Positions 26,179 to 35,204 of a stretch of DNA of 64,000 bases are shown one piece after another. Where the stretch lies: positions 29,129-93,128 of the forward strand of contig CAVKGJ010000103.1 in NCBI GenBank assembly GCA_963655605.1. The letters are read 5' to 3'. The notes below the pieces were generated by a model. It saw nothing but the letters and a program-made list of their open reading frames with translations. It searched no databases and had not been told where the DNA came from. This DNA is from Oxalobacter sp963655605 (GTDB taxonomy: Bacteria; Pseudomonadota; Gammaproteobacteria; Burkholderiales; Burkholderiaceae_D). The position numbers and the translations under genes are program-made. Position 1 is the stretch's first letter; each line of letters begins with the position of its first letter.

Positions 26179-27947
26179 AAGCCCACCTTTGCCATCTTGT
26201 CTGTGGACAACAATTCATCGACCTGCGCATCCGGAGAGATATTCATCGCCCTCAAGGTGTCTGCCGCTACGGCGGAAAATACTGGAGCAGCCGCCGAACC
26301 GCCATAATGCCCAACCGTCGGTTCATCAATCATGACGGCGATAACGACACGCGGATCGGAAGCAGGAGCGAAACCGACGAATGAACCGACATATTTGCGG
26401 ACATACCGACCATTTTCGATCTTGTAAGCTGTACCGGTTTTCCCGGCTACACGATACCCGGCAACCTGTGCCCTTTTCGCCGTTCCTTTTTCTCCCGTTA
26501 CCATTTCAAGCATTTGCCGCATGTCACGGGCCGTTTTTTTCGATATGATCTGCCGTCCCTCCGGCAATTCGTCCCGTTTCAGGAATGTCAGTGGAATCAT
26601 GTCGCCATCACGTGCGAAAATCATGTAAGAATGTGCCATCTGGAAAAGGGAAACCGAAATACCGTGCCCGTAACTCATCGTCGCCTGTTCAATCGGACGC
26701 CACGATTTAAAAGGACGGACACGACCAGCAACCGCTCCCGGGAATCCGAAACGCGGCTGCTGCCCGAAGCCGACCGACGTAAACATTTCCCACATCTCGC
26801 GCGGTTGCATCTGCAAAGCGATTTTGGCCGTTCCGATATTGGACGATTTTTCAATAACCTGAGCGACGGAAATGGTTCCATTCGAATGAGTATCCCCGAT
26901 TGTTGCCGTCCCGATCGTCATTTTTCCCTGCCCGGTAGGAATCATGGTGGTCGGTTTCACCATCCCTTTTTCCAGAGCCAGCGCCACTGTAAACGGTTTC
27001 ATGACGGAACCGGGTTCGAACGTATCCGTCATCACACGATTGCGAAGCTGCGCCCCGGTCAGGTGTCTGCGGTCATTCGGATTGAAACTGGGCATGTTCA
27101 CCATCGCAAGCACTTCCCCTGTATGCGTATCCAGAACCAGTACGCTGCCGGCTTTCGCCTTGTGCTTCTCGATTGCCTCACTCAGATACTTGTAGGCGAT
27201 ATACTGCAACTTGCTGTCGATGGACAGGACGAGATCCTTTCCATCCACCGGTTCCCGTATCGCACGGATATCCTCGACAATATGACCGAGACGATCCTTG
27301 ATAACACGACGGCTGCCGGTCGAGCCGGCCAGCACATTCTGGGAAGCCAGTTCAATACCTTCCTGTCCGATATCTTCCACATTGGTAAAACCGACGACAT
27401 GAGCCATGACTTCCCCTTCGGGATAAAACCGCTTGTATTCCTTCCGGGTCTGGATACCGTTAATTCCCAGCCTGACGATTTCATCGGCAACTTCATTGTC
27501 GACCTGACGCTTCAGATAGACGAAACTGCGGTCTGAATCAAGTTTCGCGTACAATGCCTTTTCACTCATGCCCAGCAACGATGCCAGTCTGCCGATTTTT
27601 TCCTTCGGCTGTGTCATGACATCTTCCGGAATCGCCCAGATAGCCTTGACCGGAACACTGGAAGCCAGCACATGGCCGTCCCTGTCCAGAATTTTTCCAC
27701 GCGTAGCAGGTAACTCCAGTGTGCGCGCATAACGTGATTCTCCCTGTCTCTGCAGAAAATCCGTCGAGATTCCCTGCAACCACAAGGCACGAACCAGCAA
27801 TCCGACAAATGCAAGAAACAGCATGAACAGCACCAGACGCGAACGCAATGGCGACAGACTGACTTTTAGCTCGGGAGTCGCGGAAAAAGACACCCCTTTT
27901 GCTGCAGCAACACGCGAATTTTTCAGAAATTTCATATTGCGTATCAT
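26175..27947 (-). CDS. ftsI: Septal transpeptidase FtsI (PBP3)
   Basis: Class B penicillin-binding protein crosslinking septal peptidoglycan. It has 590 residues. One N-terminal membrane anchor (LVLFMLFLAFVGLLVRALWL) is followed by the pedestal domain and the transpeptidase domain with SVMK (active-site serine), SSN and KTGT. The ATG at 27947 overlaps the ftsL stop by 4 bases, which supports this start over the ATG four codons later. Confidence 0.98.
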   Translation of the reverse strand: MIRNMKFLKNSRVAAAKGVSFSATPELKVSLSPLRSRLVLFMLFLAFVGLLVRALWLQGISTDFLQRQGESRYARTLELPATRGKILDRDGHVLASSVPVKAIWAIPEDVMTQPKEKIGRLASLLGMSEKALYAKLDSDRSFVYLKRQVDNEVADEIVRLGINGIQTRKEYKRFYPEGEVMAHVVGFTNVEDIGQEGIELASQNVLAGSTGSRRVIKDRLGHIVEDIRAIREPVDGKDLVLSIDSKLQYIAYKYLSEAIEKHKAKAGSVLVLDTHTGEVLAMVNMPSFNPNDRRHLTGAQLRNRVMTDTFEPGSVMKPFTVALALEKGMVKPTTMIPTGQGKMTIGTATIGDTHSNGTISVAQVIEKSSNIGTAKIALQMQPREMWEMFTSVGFGQQPRFGFPGAVAGRVRPFKSWRPIEQATMSYGHGISVSLFQMAHSYMIFARDGDMIPLTFLKRDELPEGRQIISKKTARDMRQMLEMVTGEKGTAKRAQVAGYRVAGKTGTAYKIENGRYVRKYVGSFVGFAPASDPRVVIAVMIDEPTVGHYGGSAAAPVFSAVAADTLRAMNISPDAQVDELLSTDKMAKVGL

Positions 27948-28216
27948 GGCGATGTCATTTTCAGAAACTGGGTATTGGCCGGAATCACCCGTATCATGTT
28001 CAGTTCTTTAACAGCTTTTTCCTCGATTCGTGCATGCTTGCTAAGCGTTGACTGTTTCAGTTGCAATTGAGACCATTCGATCTCCAGCTGCCGCGTCTGT
28101 GTTTGCGCGAATTCAAGTTCGATGAAAAGTTTTCTCGCCTGATACTGTGAATTGACCAGCAAGAGTGCCGATATCGCAAGCAACAACGCCAGAACAAAGG
28201 GCCATCTAATCCGCAT
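27944..28216 (-). CDS. ftsL: Cell division protein FtsL
   Basis: Small bitopic divisome protein that partners FtsB and FtsQ and activates FtsWI. From ATG 28216 it has 90 residues: a very short cytoplasmic tail, a membrane segment (FVLALLLAISALLLVN) and a periplasmic leucine-zipper-like coiled coil rich in Q, E and L. GGGAG lies 6 bases upstream of this ATG, and the start overlaps the end of rsmH by 11 bases. The longer in-frame start at 28282 is rejected. FtsB is not in this window. Confidence 0.92.
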   Translation of the reverse strand: MRIRWPFVLALLLAISALLLVNSQYQARKLFIELEFAQTQTRQLEIEWSQLQLKQSTLSKHARIEEKAVKELNMIRVIPANTQFLKMTSP

Positions 28217-29165
28217 CACACACTCCCTGATGCCTGCGAACTCGGGTAGCAACACGCAAAATAGCCGATCGAGCTCTTGCATTACGACTTACTTCTTCTG
28301 CAGAAGGTTTCATTTTCCCCAACAGTCTCATTTCAGGCTGCGGCAGTTCACATGCACGGACAGGCATACGCCGGTCAGGCATTTTTACAGTCGCTTTTTC
28401 TGCAAAAAACCGTTTGACAATACGGTCTTCCAGAGAATGAAAACTGATCACGGACATCCTCCCGTTTACCCCCAGATGACGCCAAGCTTTGCCAAGCCCT
28501 ATTTCCAGTTCTTCAAGCTCTCGGTTGATGTAAATCCGTATAGCTTGAAATGTGCGGGTGGCCGGATTTTTGCCCTTTTCAAAAGTCTTGACTGCCCCTG
28601 CCACAATTTCGGCAAGCTGTTTCGTGCTGTCAATGGGCTGTATGGCCCTGCCAGCAACAATCGCCTTTGCAATCTGAAAAGCAAACCGTTCTTCCCCATA
28701 TTGATGAATAACCTCCGCAATTTTCTTTTCGTCTTCGATAGCCAGCCACTCTTTCGCCGATATTCCTCCGGAAGGATCCATGCGCATATCCAACGGACCA
28801 TCCAGCCTGAAACTGAATCCTCGTCCCGCATCCTCCACCTGAGGTGACGAAATACCCAAGTCGAGCAATATGCCATCAATTTCTTTTATCCCTCTTTCCG
28901 CAAGTACATTTTCAAGGCCTGCAAAACTGCCGTGAACAATCTCGAACCGCCTGTCGACAATTCCATTCGCAACCCGAACCGCTTCCGGATCCTTGTCGAA
29001 TGCGATCAGACGTCCCTTTTTCCCCAACTTTTCAAGAATCAGCCTGCTGTGCCCTCCACGACCGAACGTTCCGTCCAGATATACTCCGTCAGCGCGTTTC
29101 CCTTGTATATCCAGGGCATCCACAGCTTCATCAAGCAATACCGAATCATGAGTCAATTCCGGCAC
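28206..29165 (-). CDS. rsmH: 16S rRNA (cytosine1402-N4)-methyltransferase RsmH
   Basis: SAM-dependent enzyme that methylates C1402 in the ribosomal P site (older name MraW). It has 319 residues, with YLDGTFGRGGHSRLIL as the SAM-binding loop and GILLDLGISSPQ as motif IV. It lies 19 bases downstream of mraZ and overlaps ftsL by 11 bases. Confidence 0.97.
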   Translation of the reverse strand: MPELTHDSVLLDEAVDALDIQGKRADGVYLDGTFGRGGHSRLILEKLGKKGRLIAFDKDPEAVRVANGIVDRRFEIVHGSFAGLENVLAERGIKEIDGILLDLGISSPQVEDAGRGFSFRLDGPLDMRMDPSGGISAKEWLAIEDEKKIAEVIHQYGEERFAFQIAKAIVAGRAIQPIDSTKQLAEIVAGAVKTFEKGKNPATRTFQAIRIYINRELEELEIGLGKAWRHLGVNGRMSVISFHSLEDRIVKRFFAEKATVKMPDRRMPVRACELPQPEMRLLGKMKPSAEEVSRNARARSAILRVATRVRRHQGVCDAD

Positions 29166-29184
29166 TTCAGTTCACCCCGGCACT

Positions 29185-29613
29185 TCAAAACGAAAAATCC
29201 TGCAATGCTTCCGGCATACCTGATGCAATCGCTTCTGCCTCGTTTTCCATCAATTTCGCTGCATCCCATATCTCGAAATGACTTCCCATTCCCAATAACA
29301 TGACATCCCTTGACAATCCAGCTGCCTTTCTGAGTTCAGGAGCAATCAGTATCCTGCCGGCGGAATCCATTTCAACATCCGATGCACTGCCCAGGAAAAT
29401 GCGTTGCCAAGCACGTGCCGACATGGGCCATGCCGCGATTTTCTCGCGATGGCTTTCCCATACAGGTCTCGGAAAAAACAGGAGACAACCATGAGGATGC
29501 CGTGTCAGAGTCATCCGCCCATCGCACTGAAGCGACAGGACGTCACGATGCCTGGCCGGAATAAGCATCCTGCCCTTTGCATCCAGACTGATTGACGAAG
29601 CTCCCTGAAACAC
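29185..29613 (-). CDS. mraZ: Transcriptional regulator MraZ
   Basis: AbrB-fold ring-forming DNA-binding protein that represses its own division cluster. It is 142 residues from GTG 29613, giving the family N-terminus (M)FQGASSISLDAKGRM. AGGA sits about 7 bases upstream of the GTG, which decides the start over the longer in-frame frame to 29667. The second AbrB repeat reads VEMDSAGRILIAPELR. Four phased GTG boxes lie 47-82 bases upstream and are its likely operator. Confidence 0.95.
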   Translation of the reverse strand: MFQGASSISLDAKGRMLIPARHRDVLSLQCDGRMTLTRHPHGCLLFFPRPVWESHREKIAAWPMSARAWQRIFLGSASDVEMDSAGRILIAPELRKAAGLSRDVMLLGMGSHFEIWDAAKLMENEAEAIASGMPEALQDFSF

Positions 29614-29659
29614 GTGAACATCCTTTTTGATTGCCGTCCCTATTTGCAGAAGGACTATC

Positions 29660-29695
29660 CCCCACAAATAAACACTATTTCACACTTTTACCCAC
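29660..29695 (-). promoter_or_regulatory. MraZ operator: four GTG boxes at exact 10-bp spacing
   Basis: On the minus strand GTGGG (29695), GTGTG (29685), GTGTT (29675) and GTGGG (29665) repeat every 10 bases with AT-rich spacers. The published MraZ target in E. coli is TGGGN repeats with 5-base spacers, the same period. A promoter, TTGACC (29722-29717) with TAAAGT 17 bases downstream (29699-29694), overlaps the first box. Confidence 0.75.
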
Positions 29696-29990
29696 TTTAT
29701 TAGATGCTCTATGTACGGTCAAGAGATTTTTGTTAATAAACCCGAAATTTCTTAATGAAGTCAAAGACTTAGAAGAGTGGCGTCATCATTGCCTGAAAAC
29801 AAATCATCAAATAAATTAATCACTTAGATGACATATTGAAAGCACAGCCTTATACAAACACATGTATTTGTGCAAAATCGAATATTTTGTATTTGCGTCT
29901 TGCAATACACAACTGGCGTGAGGAAACGGAGACAGACGGAAAGGGGTATCGCGACAGCGAATACTGCCGCCAACCGGAAGGAAACAGGAA
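29696..29990. other. AT-rich intergenic region between mraZ operator and rnpB
   Basis: No gene is seen. The stretch is markedly more AT-rich than its surroundings. It holds a near-perfect 18-bp palindrome at 29854-29871 (ACAAACACATGTATTTGT). The palindrome lies between a minus-strand TTGCAC (29875-29870, partly overlapping) and TATAAG (29854-29849), so it could be an operator in a distal promoter of the division cluster. The rest shows nothing I can name. Confidence 0.45.
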
Positions 29991-30316
29991 AAGCAAGCCG
30001 ATAGGCCGGATTCTGTTACGGTACAAATGTACTATGACAGCCATTCATCTAGGCACCGGATTACTCCGGCACTCAAGCTTCCTACCCGCACGCTCCGCGG
30101 ACCGCATCAATGCGTGCCTATTTGGAATTGCACCAGGTGGAGGTTGCCGCGTTTCACCGTAACCCAATACGCTCGTCTCTGTGGCCCTGTTCCTCGTCTT
30201 ATACCTTTCGGTTTTCGACGGACGGCCGTTAACCGTCACCCTGTCCTGTGGTGTCCGGACCTTCCTCCCGTTTCCGGCTGAAACCGGAAACCGGCGACTG
30301 TCTGGCTTGCTTCTCC
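29991..30316 (-). ncRNA. rnpB: RNase P RNA, bacterial class A
   Basis: Catalytic RNA that matures the 5' ends of tRNAs. On the minus strand the P1 arms GCAAGCC (30310-30304) and GGCTTGC (29999-29993) pair. Conserved blocks occur in order: GAGGAAGGTCCGG, ACAGGGTGACGG, GAAACGCGGCAACCTCCACC, GGTGCAA, CCAAATAGGCA, TAGATGAATGGCTG and ACAGAATCCGGCCTA. The length of about 326 nt suits a betaproteobacterial version. Ends are estimated from P1. A -10-like TAAAAT is centred about 15 bases upstream, and clsB ends about 50 bases upstream. Confidence 0.97.
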
Positions 30317-30367
30317 AGACCGGATTTTACAGGTAACTGCGAAAACAGGATAGCGTCAAGAACTCTT

Positions 30368-31531
30368 TCAATTATAGTCGCCCCAGGTAATTATTCTCAT
30401 CACCAGGCGATAAATCAGAAAGGCCGTGCCATACCATAATCTCCAGAGCCATGGACGATTCATGAAACTGTCTTGGTGTATCGGCACGGCCTCTGAAACC
30501 GCATGTTCAATCTGCCGTTTCAGCTCTCTTGCAAACTTCTCGTCCTTTACGACGATATTGGCTTCATGATTCAGGAACAGGCTCAGGCCGTCACAGTTAC
30601 TGGATCCGACCGTTGCCCATTTACTGTCGACAACAGCGACTTTTCCATGAAACTGCGTTTTGCGGTATTCATAAATCCGGATACCGTCTCTCAGCAATTT
30701 CGGATAAAAAGACTGTGCCACAGCATCCTGCATCCAGAATTCACCGCTTCCGATCAGCAATACCACTTCAACCCCGCGACAAGCCGCAGAAGCAAGAGCG
30801 TTTCTGAAGCGTCTGCCTGGCGCAAAATAAGGTGTGGCCAGAAGGATTTGCTGACGTGCGCTTCCCATTGCTTTCAGATAAGCTTTCTGAATGGTTCGCC
30901 TGTTTCTGAAATTGTCACGGACAATAAAACCCGCCAGAATCGTTCTGGCATGTTTGATTCTCTCTTTGAAATACAATGTGCGATATCGGCCGAACCGTTC
31001 TCTGAGAGACAGTTTTCCGGTCTGTTCCCAAAGACGAATCGCTTCCTGATAAATCAGGCCAGCAAGACTGCCTTCCACACGAACGGCAAAATCCTGTCTT
31101 GGAGAAGCCAGCATCTGTTTTCTGTTATAGTCGTATCTCAAATCGCTCAGTATATTGATGCCCCCCACGAAAGCGACTCTCTGATCGACGACACACAATT
31201 TCCTGTGCAAACGAACGAACCCCCGTTTGAACCATATATTGAAAACGTGGTACTGGATCCCGGATCGATCGAATTCTCCGGTTAACAAACGACACACTCC
31301 GGGTCCCGTTCCAAGCCAGTCAATAATGACATGCACATCAACATTCCGCGCCACGGCCCGTTTCAACGCATCAATGACCCTTCTGCCGACTTCATCCGGG
31401 AAAAAAATATACGTTTCGAGATATATTTCAGAAACCGCACCGTCAATCGCGCTGATCAGCTCAGGGAAAAAATCCTCTCCGTTCCGCAATAATCTCAGAC
31501 GGCTGTCAGATGTATAACGGACGATACCCAT
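30368..31531 (-). CDS. clsB: Cardiolipin synthase, ClsB-type phospholipase D family
   Basis: Membrane-associated PLD-superfamily enzyme condensing phospholipids to cardiolipin. From ATG 31531 it has 387 residues. Both HKD motifs are intact: HRKLCVVD with VGGIN, and HGKVAVVD with VGSSN. There is no N-terminal transmembrane pair, which fits ClsB rather than ClsA. It lies 2 bases after a YbhP-like gene, the same pairing as ybhP-ybhO in E. coli. A longer frame to 31588 overlaps that gene and is not preferred; the ribosome site is weak in either case. Confidence 0.9.
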   Translation of the reverse strand: MGIVRYTSDSRLRLLRNGEDFFPELISAIDGAVSEIYLETYIFFPDEVGRRVIDALKRAVARNVDVHVIIDWLGTGPGVCRLLTGEFDRSGIQYHVFNIWFKRGFVRLHRKLCVVDQRVAFVGGINILSDLRYDYNRKQMLASPRQDFAVRVEGSLAGLIYQEAIRLWEQTGKLSLRERFGRYRTLYFKERIKHARTILAGFIVRDNFRNRRTIQKAYLKAMGSARQQILLATPYFAPGRRFRNALASAACRGVEVVLLIGSGEFWMQDAVAQSFYPKLLRDGIRIYEYRKTQFHGKVAVVDSKWATVGSSNCDGLSLFLNHEANIVVKDEKFARELKRQIEHAVSEAVPIHQDSFMNRPWLWRLWYGTAFLIYRLVMRIITWGDYN

Positions 31532-31533
31532 TC

Positions 31534-32325
31534 CTATTCTATCCGTAGAGACGCGACAAGCGGTGCATGATCCGACAGTGCAGTCCAAGGCGCGCCCTGC
31601 ATGACATTGGCTGAATTGACCCTGAAACCTCTGACATAAATCCTGTCAAGGCGAAAAAAAGGAAACAGTGCCGGAAACGTTCTTGCCGGCAACGGTTTGG
31701 GAACCTTGCCGGTCAGCCTTGGGAAAAAGGACCTTTTTTCCTGTTGTGCCGACAATTCGTCGAACACTTCCGTAACATGAAGCGTCTTTCTGAGAAGATC
31801 GGAAAGATTGTTGTTCCAGTCGTTGAAATCTCCGGCAATAATGACCGGTGCATCATCAGGGGCTGAATGCCGGACGGTATCGATCAGTGCGTGCGTCTGC
31901 CTGATTCGGCTGCCATTGAACAAGCCAAGATGAATGACATAACAATACACTTTCGTTTCCGGAGTCTGCAAAACACAATGGAGAATGCCTCTTGACTCCA
32001 GAGCGTGATCCGACACATCCGTATTGTGTTGTGAAATAATGGGATAGGCGCTTAAAAGCGCATTGCCATGATGTCCATAATCGTAAACGGCATTCTTGCC
32101 ATAGGCGCAATAGAGCGAATTGCCTGCAAGATAGGCATGTTGTCCCCGATCCTGCCATAACAGGGCATAACGGTCGGTCATCAGATCATGACGGCCCTGC
32201 ACTTCCTGCAGGAAAATCACATCGGCACTCAAAGACCGGATAGATCTTTTCAGTTCCTGGATGACGGGCCGATGATCAATGGATGCCCCTTTGTGAATAT
32301 TGTAAGTTGCAATACGAAGTTCCAT
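31534..32325 (-). CDS. Endonuclease/exonuclease/phosphatase family protein (YbhP-like)
   Basis: A 263-residue protein of the EEP fold from ATG 32325. Signature blocks are LRIATYNIHKG at the start, IFLQEVQG (catalytic glutamate), VIIAGDFNDWN and LSDHAPLVASL (terminal histidine). The substrate is unknown. YbhP-like proteins are encoded beside ClsB in enterics and may act on phospholipid or phosphodiester substrates, but this is inference from position. It is divergent from waaA across 221 bases in which I recognise no other gene. Confidence 0.88.
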   Translation of the reverse strand: MELRIATYNIHKGASIDHRPVIQELKRSIRSLSADVIFLQEVQGRHDLMTDRYALLWQDRGQHAYLAGNSLYCAYGKNAVYDYGHHGNALLSAYPIISQHNTDVSDHALESRGILHCVLQTPETKVYCYVIHLGLFNGSRIRQTHALIDTVRHSAPDDAPVIIAGDFNDWNNNLSDLLRKTLHVTEVFDELSAQQEKRSFFPRLTGKVPKPLPARTFPALFPFFRLDRIYVRGFRVNSANVMQGAPWTALSDHAPLVASLRIE

Positions 32326-32546
32326 AGCGACTTTACCTGCCTGACGACCGGTTCTTGCCGGCCACATCCGCTTTAGTCAAAGTGAAAAACCGAATACTAT
32401 TGAACTGCCAGAAACAATACTGATATTGTACTTTGTAAAAAATATTCAAGTGCAACCGATTGAATTCACTCTTTCAAACTGTCTTGAAATACCATAGACA
32501 TCCTGTTTCAGGGATAATATTGCCTGTCCAATTACAAACTGATTCC

Positions 32547-33869
32547 ATGAGAATTCTGTATTCCGCAATATGGTGGCTTGTTCTGCCTTTCGTATTACTT
32601 CGTCTTTACTGGAGGGGACGCAAGGAACCCGGTTACAGACAGCATATTTCAGAACGCCTCGGTTTTTTTCCTGCTGTTCACCCGGCACGGCGGAGAGTAT
32701 GGATACATGCCGTTTCTGTTGGTGAAACCCGTGCGGCAGAACCTCTGATCAGGGCGCTCATGATCCGTTTCCCTGATTGTGAAATCCTTTTGACTCATAT
32801 GACGCCGACCGGACGGGCAACCGGACATGACCTGTTCGGAAACGAAAAAAAATCCGGCAGACTCATACAGACCTATCTGCCATACGATACCAATACGATG
32901 ATGCGGCGTTTCATCCGTCACTATCGCCCTTGTCTTTGCATCCTGCTCGAAACCGAAATCTGGCCGAACCTCATCAGGCAATGCGTCAGCCATCAAGTCC
33001 GGCTCGCCCTCGTCAATGCACGCCTATCGGAACGTTCATTAAAAAAAGGCAGGAAAATCCAGTCCATCATGAATGATGCCGCACGTGGTTTTTCTGTTGT
33101 CGCCGCCCAGACAGAAACCGATGCCGACAGGCTCGGACAATTCGGTGCCAACAATATCGCTGTAACCGGAAGTGTCAAATTCGATATTCAACCTTCTGTG
33201 ACCATCATCGAAAAAGGAATGGCACTGCGAAAACTCATCGGCGACCGCCCTGTACTGATGTGCGCCAGTACACGGAATAGCGAAGAAGCGCAGATTCTCG
33301 GCGCCCTAGAACAACTAGACAGGGATGCACTGCTGCTGCTTGTTCCAAGACATCCCCAACGTTTTGATGAAGTGGAAAAAATGATCAGAAACCATCATAT
33401 CCCCGTAGTCAGACGCTCGGCACTGCATGATTTCACCACATATTCCCTGCCTCGTGATACCCGCGTCCTTCTCGGCGACTCGATGGGAGAAATGTTCATG
33501 TATTACACCTCCTGCGATATCGCCTTTATCGGAGGCAGTCTTGAAAAACTCGGCGGACAGAATCTGATTGAAGCCTGTGCGGTCGGCAAGCCTGTTCTGG
33601 CAGGACCATACACTTTCAATTTTGAAGCGATTACAAAAGATGCCATTGCCGCAAATGCTGCTATCCGTATCGCTTCGGCTGCAGAGCTGATGCAACGCTC
33701 AAACGAACTGTTTTCCGACGTGACCCTGCGCCACACAATGAGTTGTAACGCACAGCAGTTTGCCGACAAACAGCATGGCGCAACAGAACGCACCCTGGAA
33801 TTGCTAGTTCCGCTTATCGAAAACACTGCTAATCCACAAGATCAGTCAGGACAGCCGGTCATCCGCTGA
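32547..33869 (+). CDS. waaA: 3-deoxy-D-manno-octulosonic acid (Kdo) transferase WaaA
   Basis: GT30 enzyme that puts Kdo onto lipid IVA at the inner membrane. From ATG 32547 it has 440 residues, with an N-terminal membrane anchor (YSAIWWLVLPFVLLRLYW). Family blocks include HAVSVGETRAAEPLI, ILLETEIWPNLI and FIGGSLEKLGGQNLIEA. The upstream in-frame start at 32460 lacks support. A -10-like TAATAT at 32515-32520 would give a short leader with no clear Shine-Dalgarno. The last 11 bases overlap the 3' end of the convergent histidine kinase gene. Confidence 0.96.
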   Translation: MRILYSAIWWLVLPFVLLRLYWRGRKEPGYRQHISERLGFFPAVHPARRRVWIHAVSVGETRAAEPLIRALMIRFPDCEILLTHMTPTGRATGHDLFGNEKKSGRLIQTYLPYDTNTMMRRFIRHYRPCLCILLETEIWPNLIRQCVSHQVRLALVNARLSERSLKKGRKIQSIMNDAARGFSVVAAQTETDADRLGQFGANNIAVTGSVKFDIQPSVTIIEKGMALRKLIGDRPVLMCASTRNSEEAQILGALEQLDRDALLLLVPRHPQRFDEVEKMIRNHHIPVVRRSALHDFTTYSLPRDTRVLLGDSMGEMFMYYTSCDIAFIGGSLEKLGGQNLIEACAVGKPVLAGPYTFNFEAITKDAIAANAAIRIASAAELMQRSNELFSDVTLRHTMSCNAQQFADKQHGATERTLELLVPLIENTANPQDQSGQPVIR

Positions 33870-34524
33870 GCGGTATCTCGAAAATCAGCGTCGTACCGGA
33901 ATCACCAGTTACAATCCGGAATTCACCATTCAGCATTCCGATGCGTTCACGAATGCCTGCCAGCCCGTATGATTTGATCTTGCGGTTGCGTACTTTCGGC
34001 ATACCGGTTCCATTGTCTGACACACTCAGAACCAGATTCTGCCCATTTTGCCTCAGTACGATTTCCACTTTGTCTGCCCCGGCATGCTTGACAACATTTG
34101 TAAGGGCTTCCTGAAGAACGCGAAACAACACAGTTGCACGCTTGTCGTCCAACTCGAGATTTTCCCTGTCAGTCCGGAAAACACATGCGATCCCGTTCGT
34201 CCTGAAAAAATCCCGAGCCTGCCATTCCAGAGAGGGAATCAGTCCCAGATCCATCACGGCCGGCCGCAAATCATTGATCAGCGTTCTGACACTCTTGACC
34301 GTAGCATCAACATGCTCAAGTATTTCATCAATCCGCTGCGAACGCTTTTCCTGAAAGTCAAATACATCCTGTTTCAGGAGAGATATCTCTATGCGCAACG
34401 CCAGCAGGTGCTGCCCCAGTTCATCGTGAATCTCGCGGGCGATCCGTTTCCGTTCATCCTCGCGTATTTTTTCCTGATGGCCGATCAACTCCCGCAGTTC
34501 GCCTTTTTCAACGATACTTTCCAT
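33859..34524 (-). CDS. Short NarL-type sensor histidine kinase without a sensor domain
   Basis: A 221-residue protein from ATG 34524 (GTG at 34548 is an alternative; GGAAAAG precedes the ATG). A short helix is followed by HisKA_3 with the phospho-acceptor histidine in RIAREIHDELGQHLL. The HATPase part has LFRVLQEALTNVVKHA (N box), DNGTGMP (G1) and YGLAGIRERIGML. No PAS, HAMP or membrane segment precedes the histidine box, and no response regulator is encoded nearby. It begins 33 bases after the orn stop and its end overlaps waaA by 11 bases. It may be a truncated kinase or a cytoplasmic one using a separate sensor. Confidence 0.85.
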   Translation of the reverse strand: MESIVEKGELRELIGHQEKIREDERKRIAREIHDELGQHLLALRIEISLLKQDVFDFQEKRSQRIDEILEHVDATVKSVRTLINDLRPAVMDLGLIPSLEWQARDFFRTNGIACVFRTDRENLELDDKRATVLFRVLQEALTNVVKHAGADKVEIVLRQNGQNLVLSVSDNGTGMPKVRNRKIKSYGLAGIRERIGMLNGEFRIVTGDSGTTLIFEIPLSG

Positions 34525-34557
34525 ATCTTTTCCGGACAGACACTTCACGAATATTGT

Positions 34558-35157
34558 TCAGATTCTGATGAAATGTTCGCGGTAATAACGCAATTCCTCA
34601 ATGGATTCGATGATATCGGCCAATGCGGTATGCTTCTGCATCTTTCTGAAACCGTCCGCCAGTCCGGGTTTCCAGCGCCTTGCCAACTCTTTCAGGGTGG
34701 ACACGTCCAGATTGCGATAATGAAAATATGCTTCCAGTTTCGGCATGGTCTTCGCCATAAACCGGCGATCCTGGCAGATCGTATTGCCGCACATGGGAGA
34801 TTTTCCTTTCGGAACATAAGGTTCGAGAAACTCGATCAGCGCATCCTCCGCCATGGCTTCGGTAATATTGGACGCCCTGACACGATCGATCAGCCCGGAC
34901 CTTCCATGCGTTCCCCTGTTCCATGCATCCATTTTATCCAGGATTTCATCGGACTGGTGAATGGCATAAACGGGCCCCTCTGCCAGAATATTCAGACTAG
35001 GATCCGTTACGACCATAGCGACCTCGATAATCCGATCAGTTTCGGGATCAAGTCCCGTCATTTCAAGATCGACCCAAATCAGATTCAGTTCATTCGGCCG
35101 TTTTTTCACGCCATTATTTTGAAATCGTTCTGGTTGCGTTTCCTGAGCTTGTGACAT
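34558..35157 (-). CDS. orn: Oligoribonuclease
   Basis: DEDDh 3'-5' exonuclease that clears di- to penta-ribonucleotides, including pGpG from cyclic-di-GMP turnover. From ATG 35157 it is 199 residues. Catalytic acids are in LIWVDLEMTGLDPETD; MCGNTICQDRRFM and the final KHTALADIIESIEELRYYR block are typical. AAGGA is 7 bases upstream of this ATG, deciding the start over two upstream in-frame candidates. It is divergent from the M48 protease gene, with only 47 bases between starts. Confidence 0.96.
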   Translation of the reverse strand: MSQAQETQPERFQNNGVKKRPNELNLIWVDLEMTGLDPETDRIIEVAMVVTDPSLNILAEGPVYAIHQSDEILDKMDAWNRGTHGRSGLIDRVRASNITEAMAEDALIEFLEPYVPKGKSPMCGNTICQDRRFMAKTMPKLEAYFHYRNLDVSTLKELARRWKPGLADGFRKMQKHTALADIIESIEELRYYREHFIRI

Positions 35158-35204
35158 AATTCTTTCCTTATCGACATAATCGCTCATTTTCTCACAAGGA
35201 TAAA

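Noticed and set aside
26514..27536. 340-codon open frame antisense to ftsI
   Set aside because: Shadow of ftsI, with no family features or ribosome site.
29696..29990. Small protein gene between mraZ and rnpB
   Set aside because: Short frames exist but have no ribosome site, odd composition and no recognisable features.
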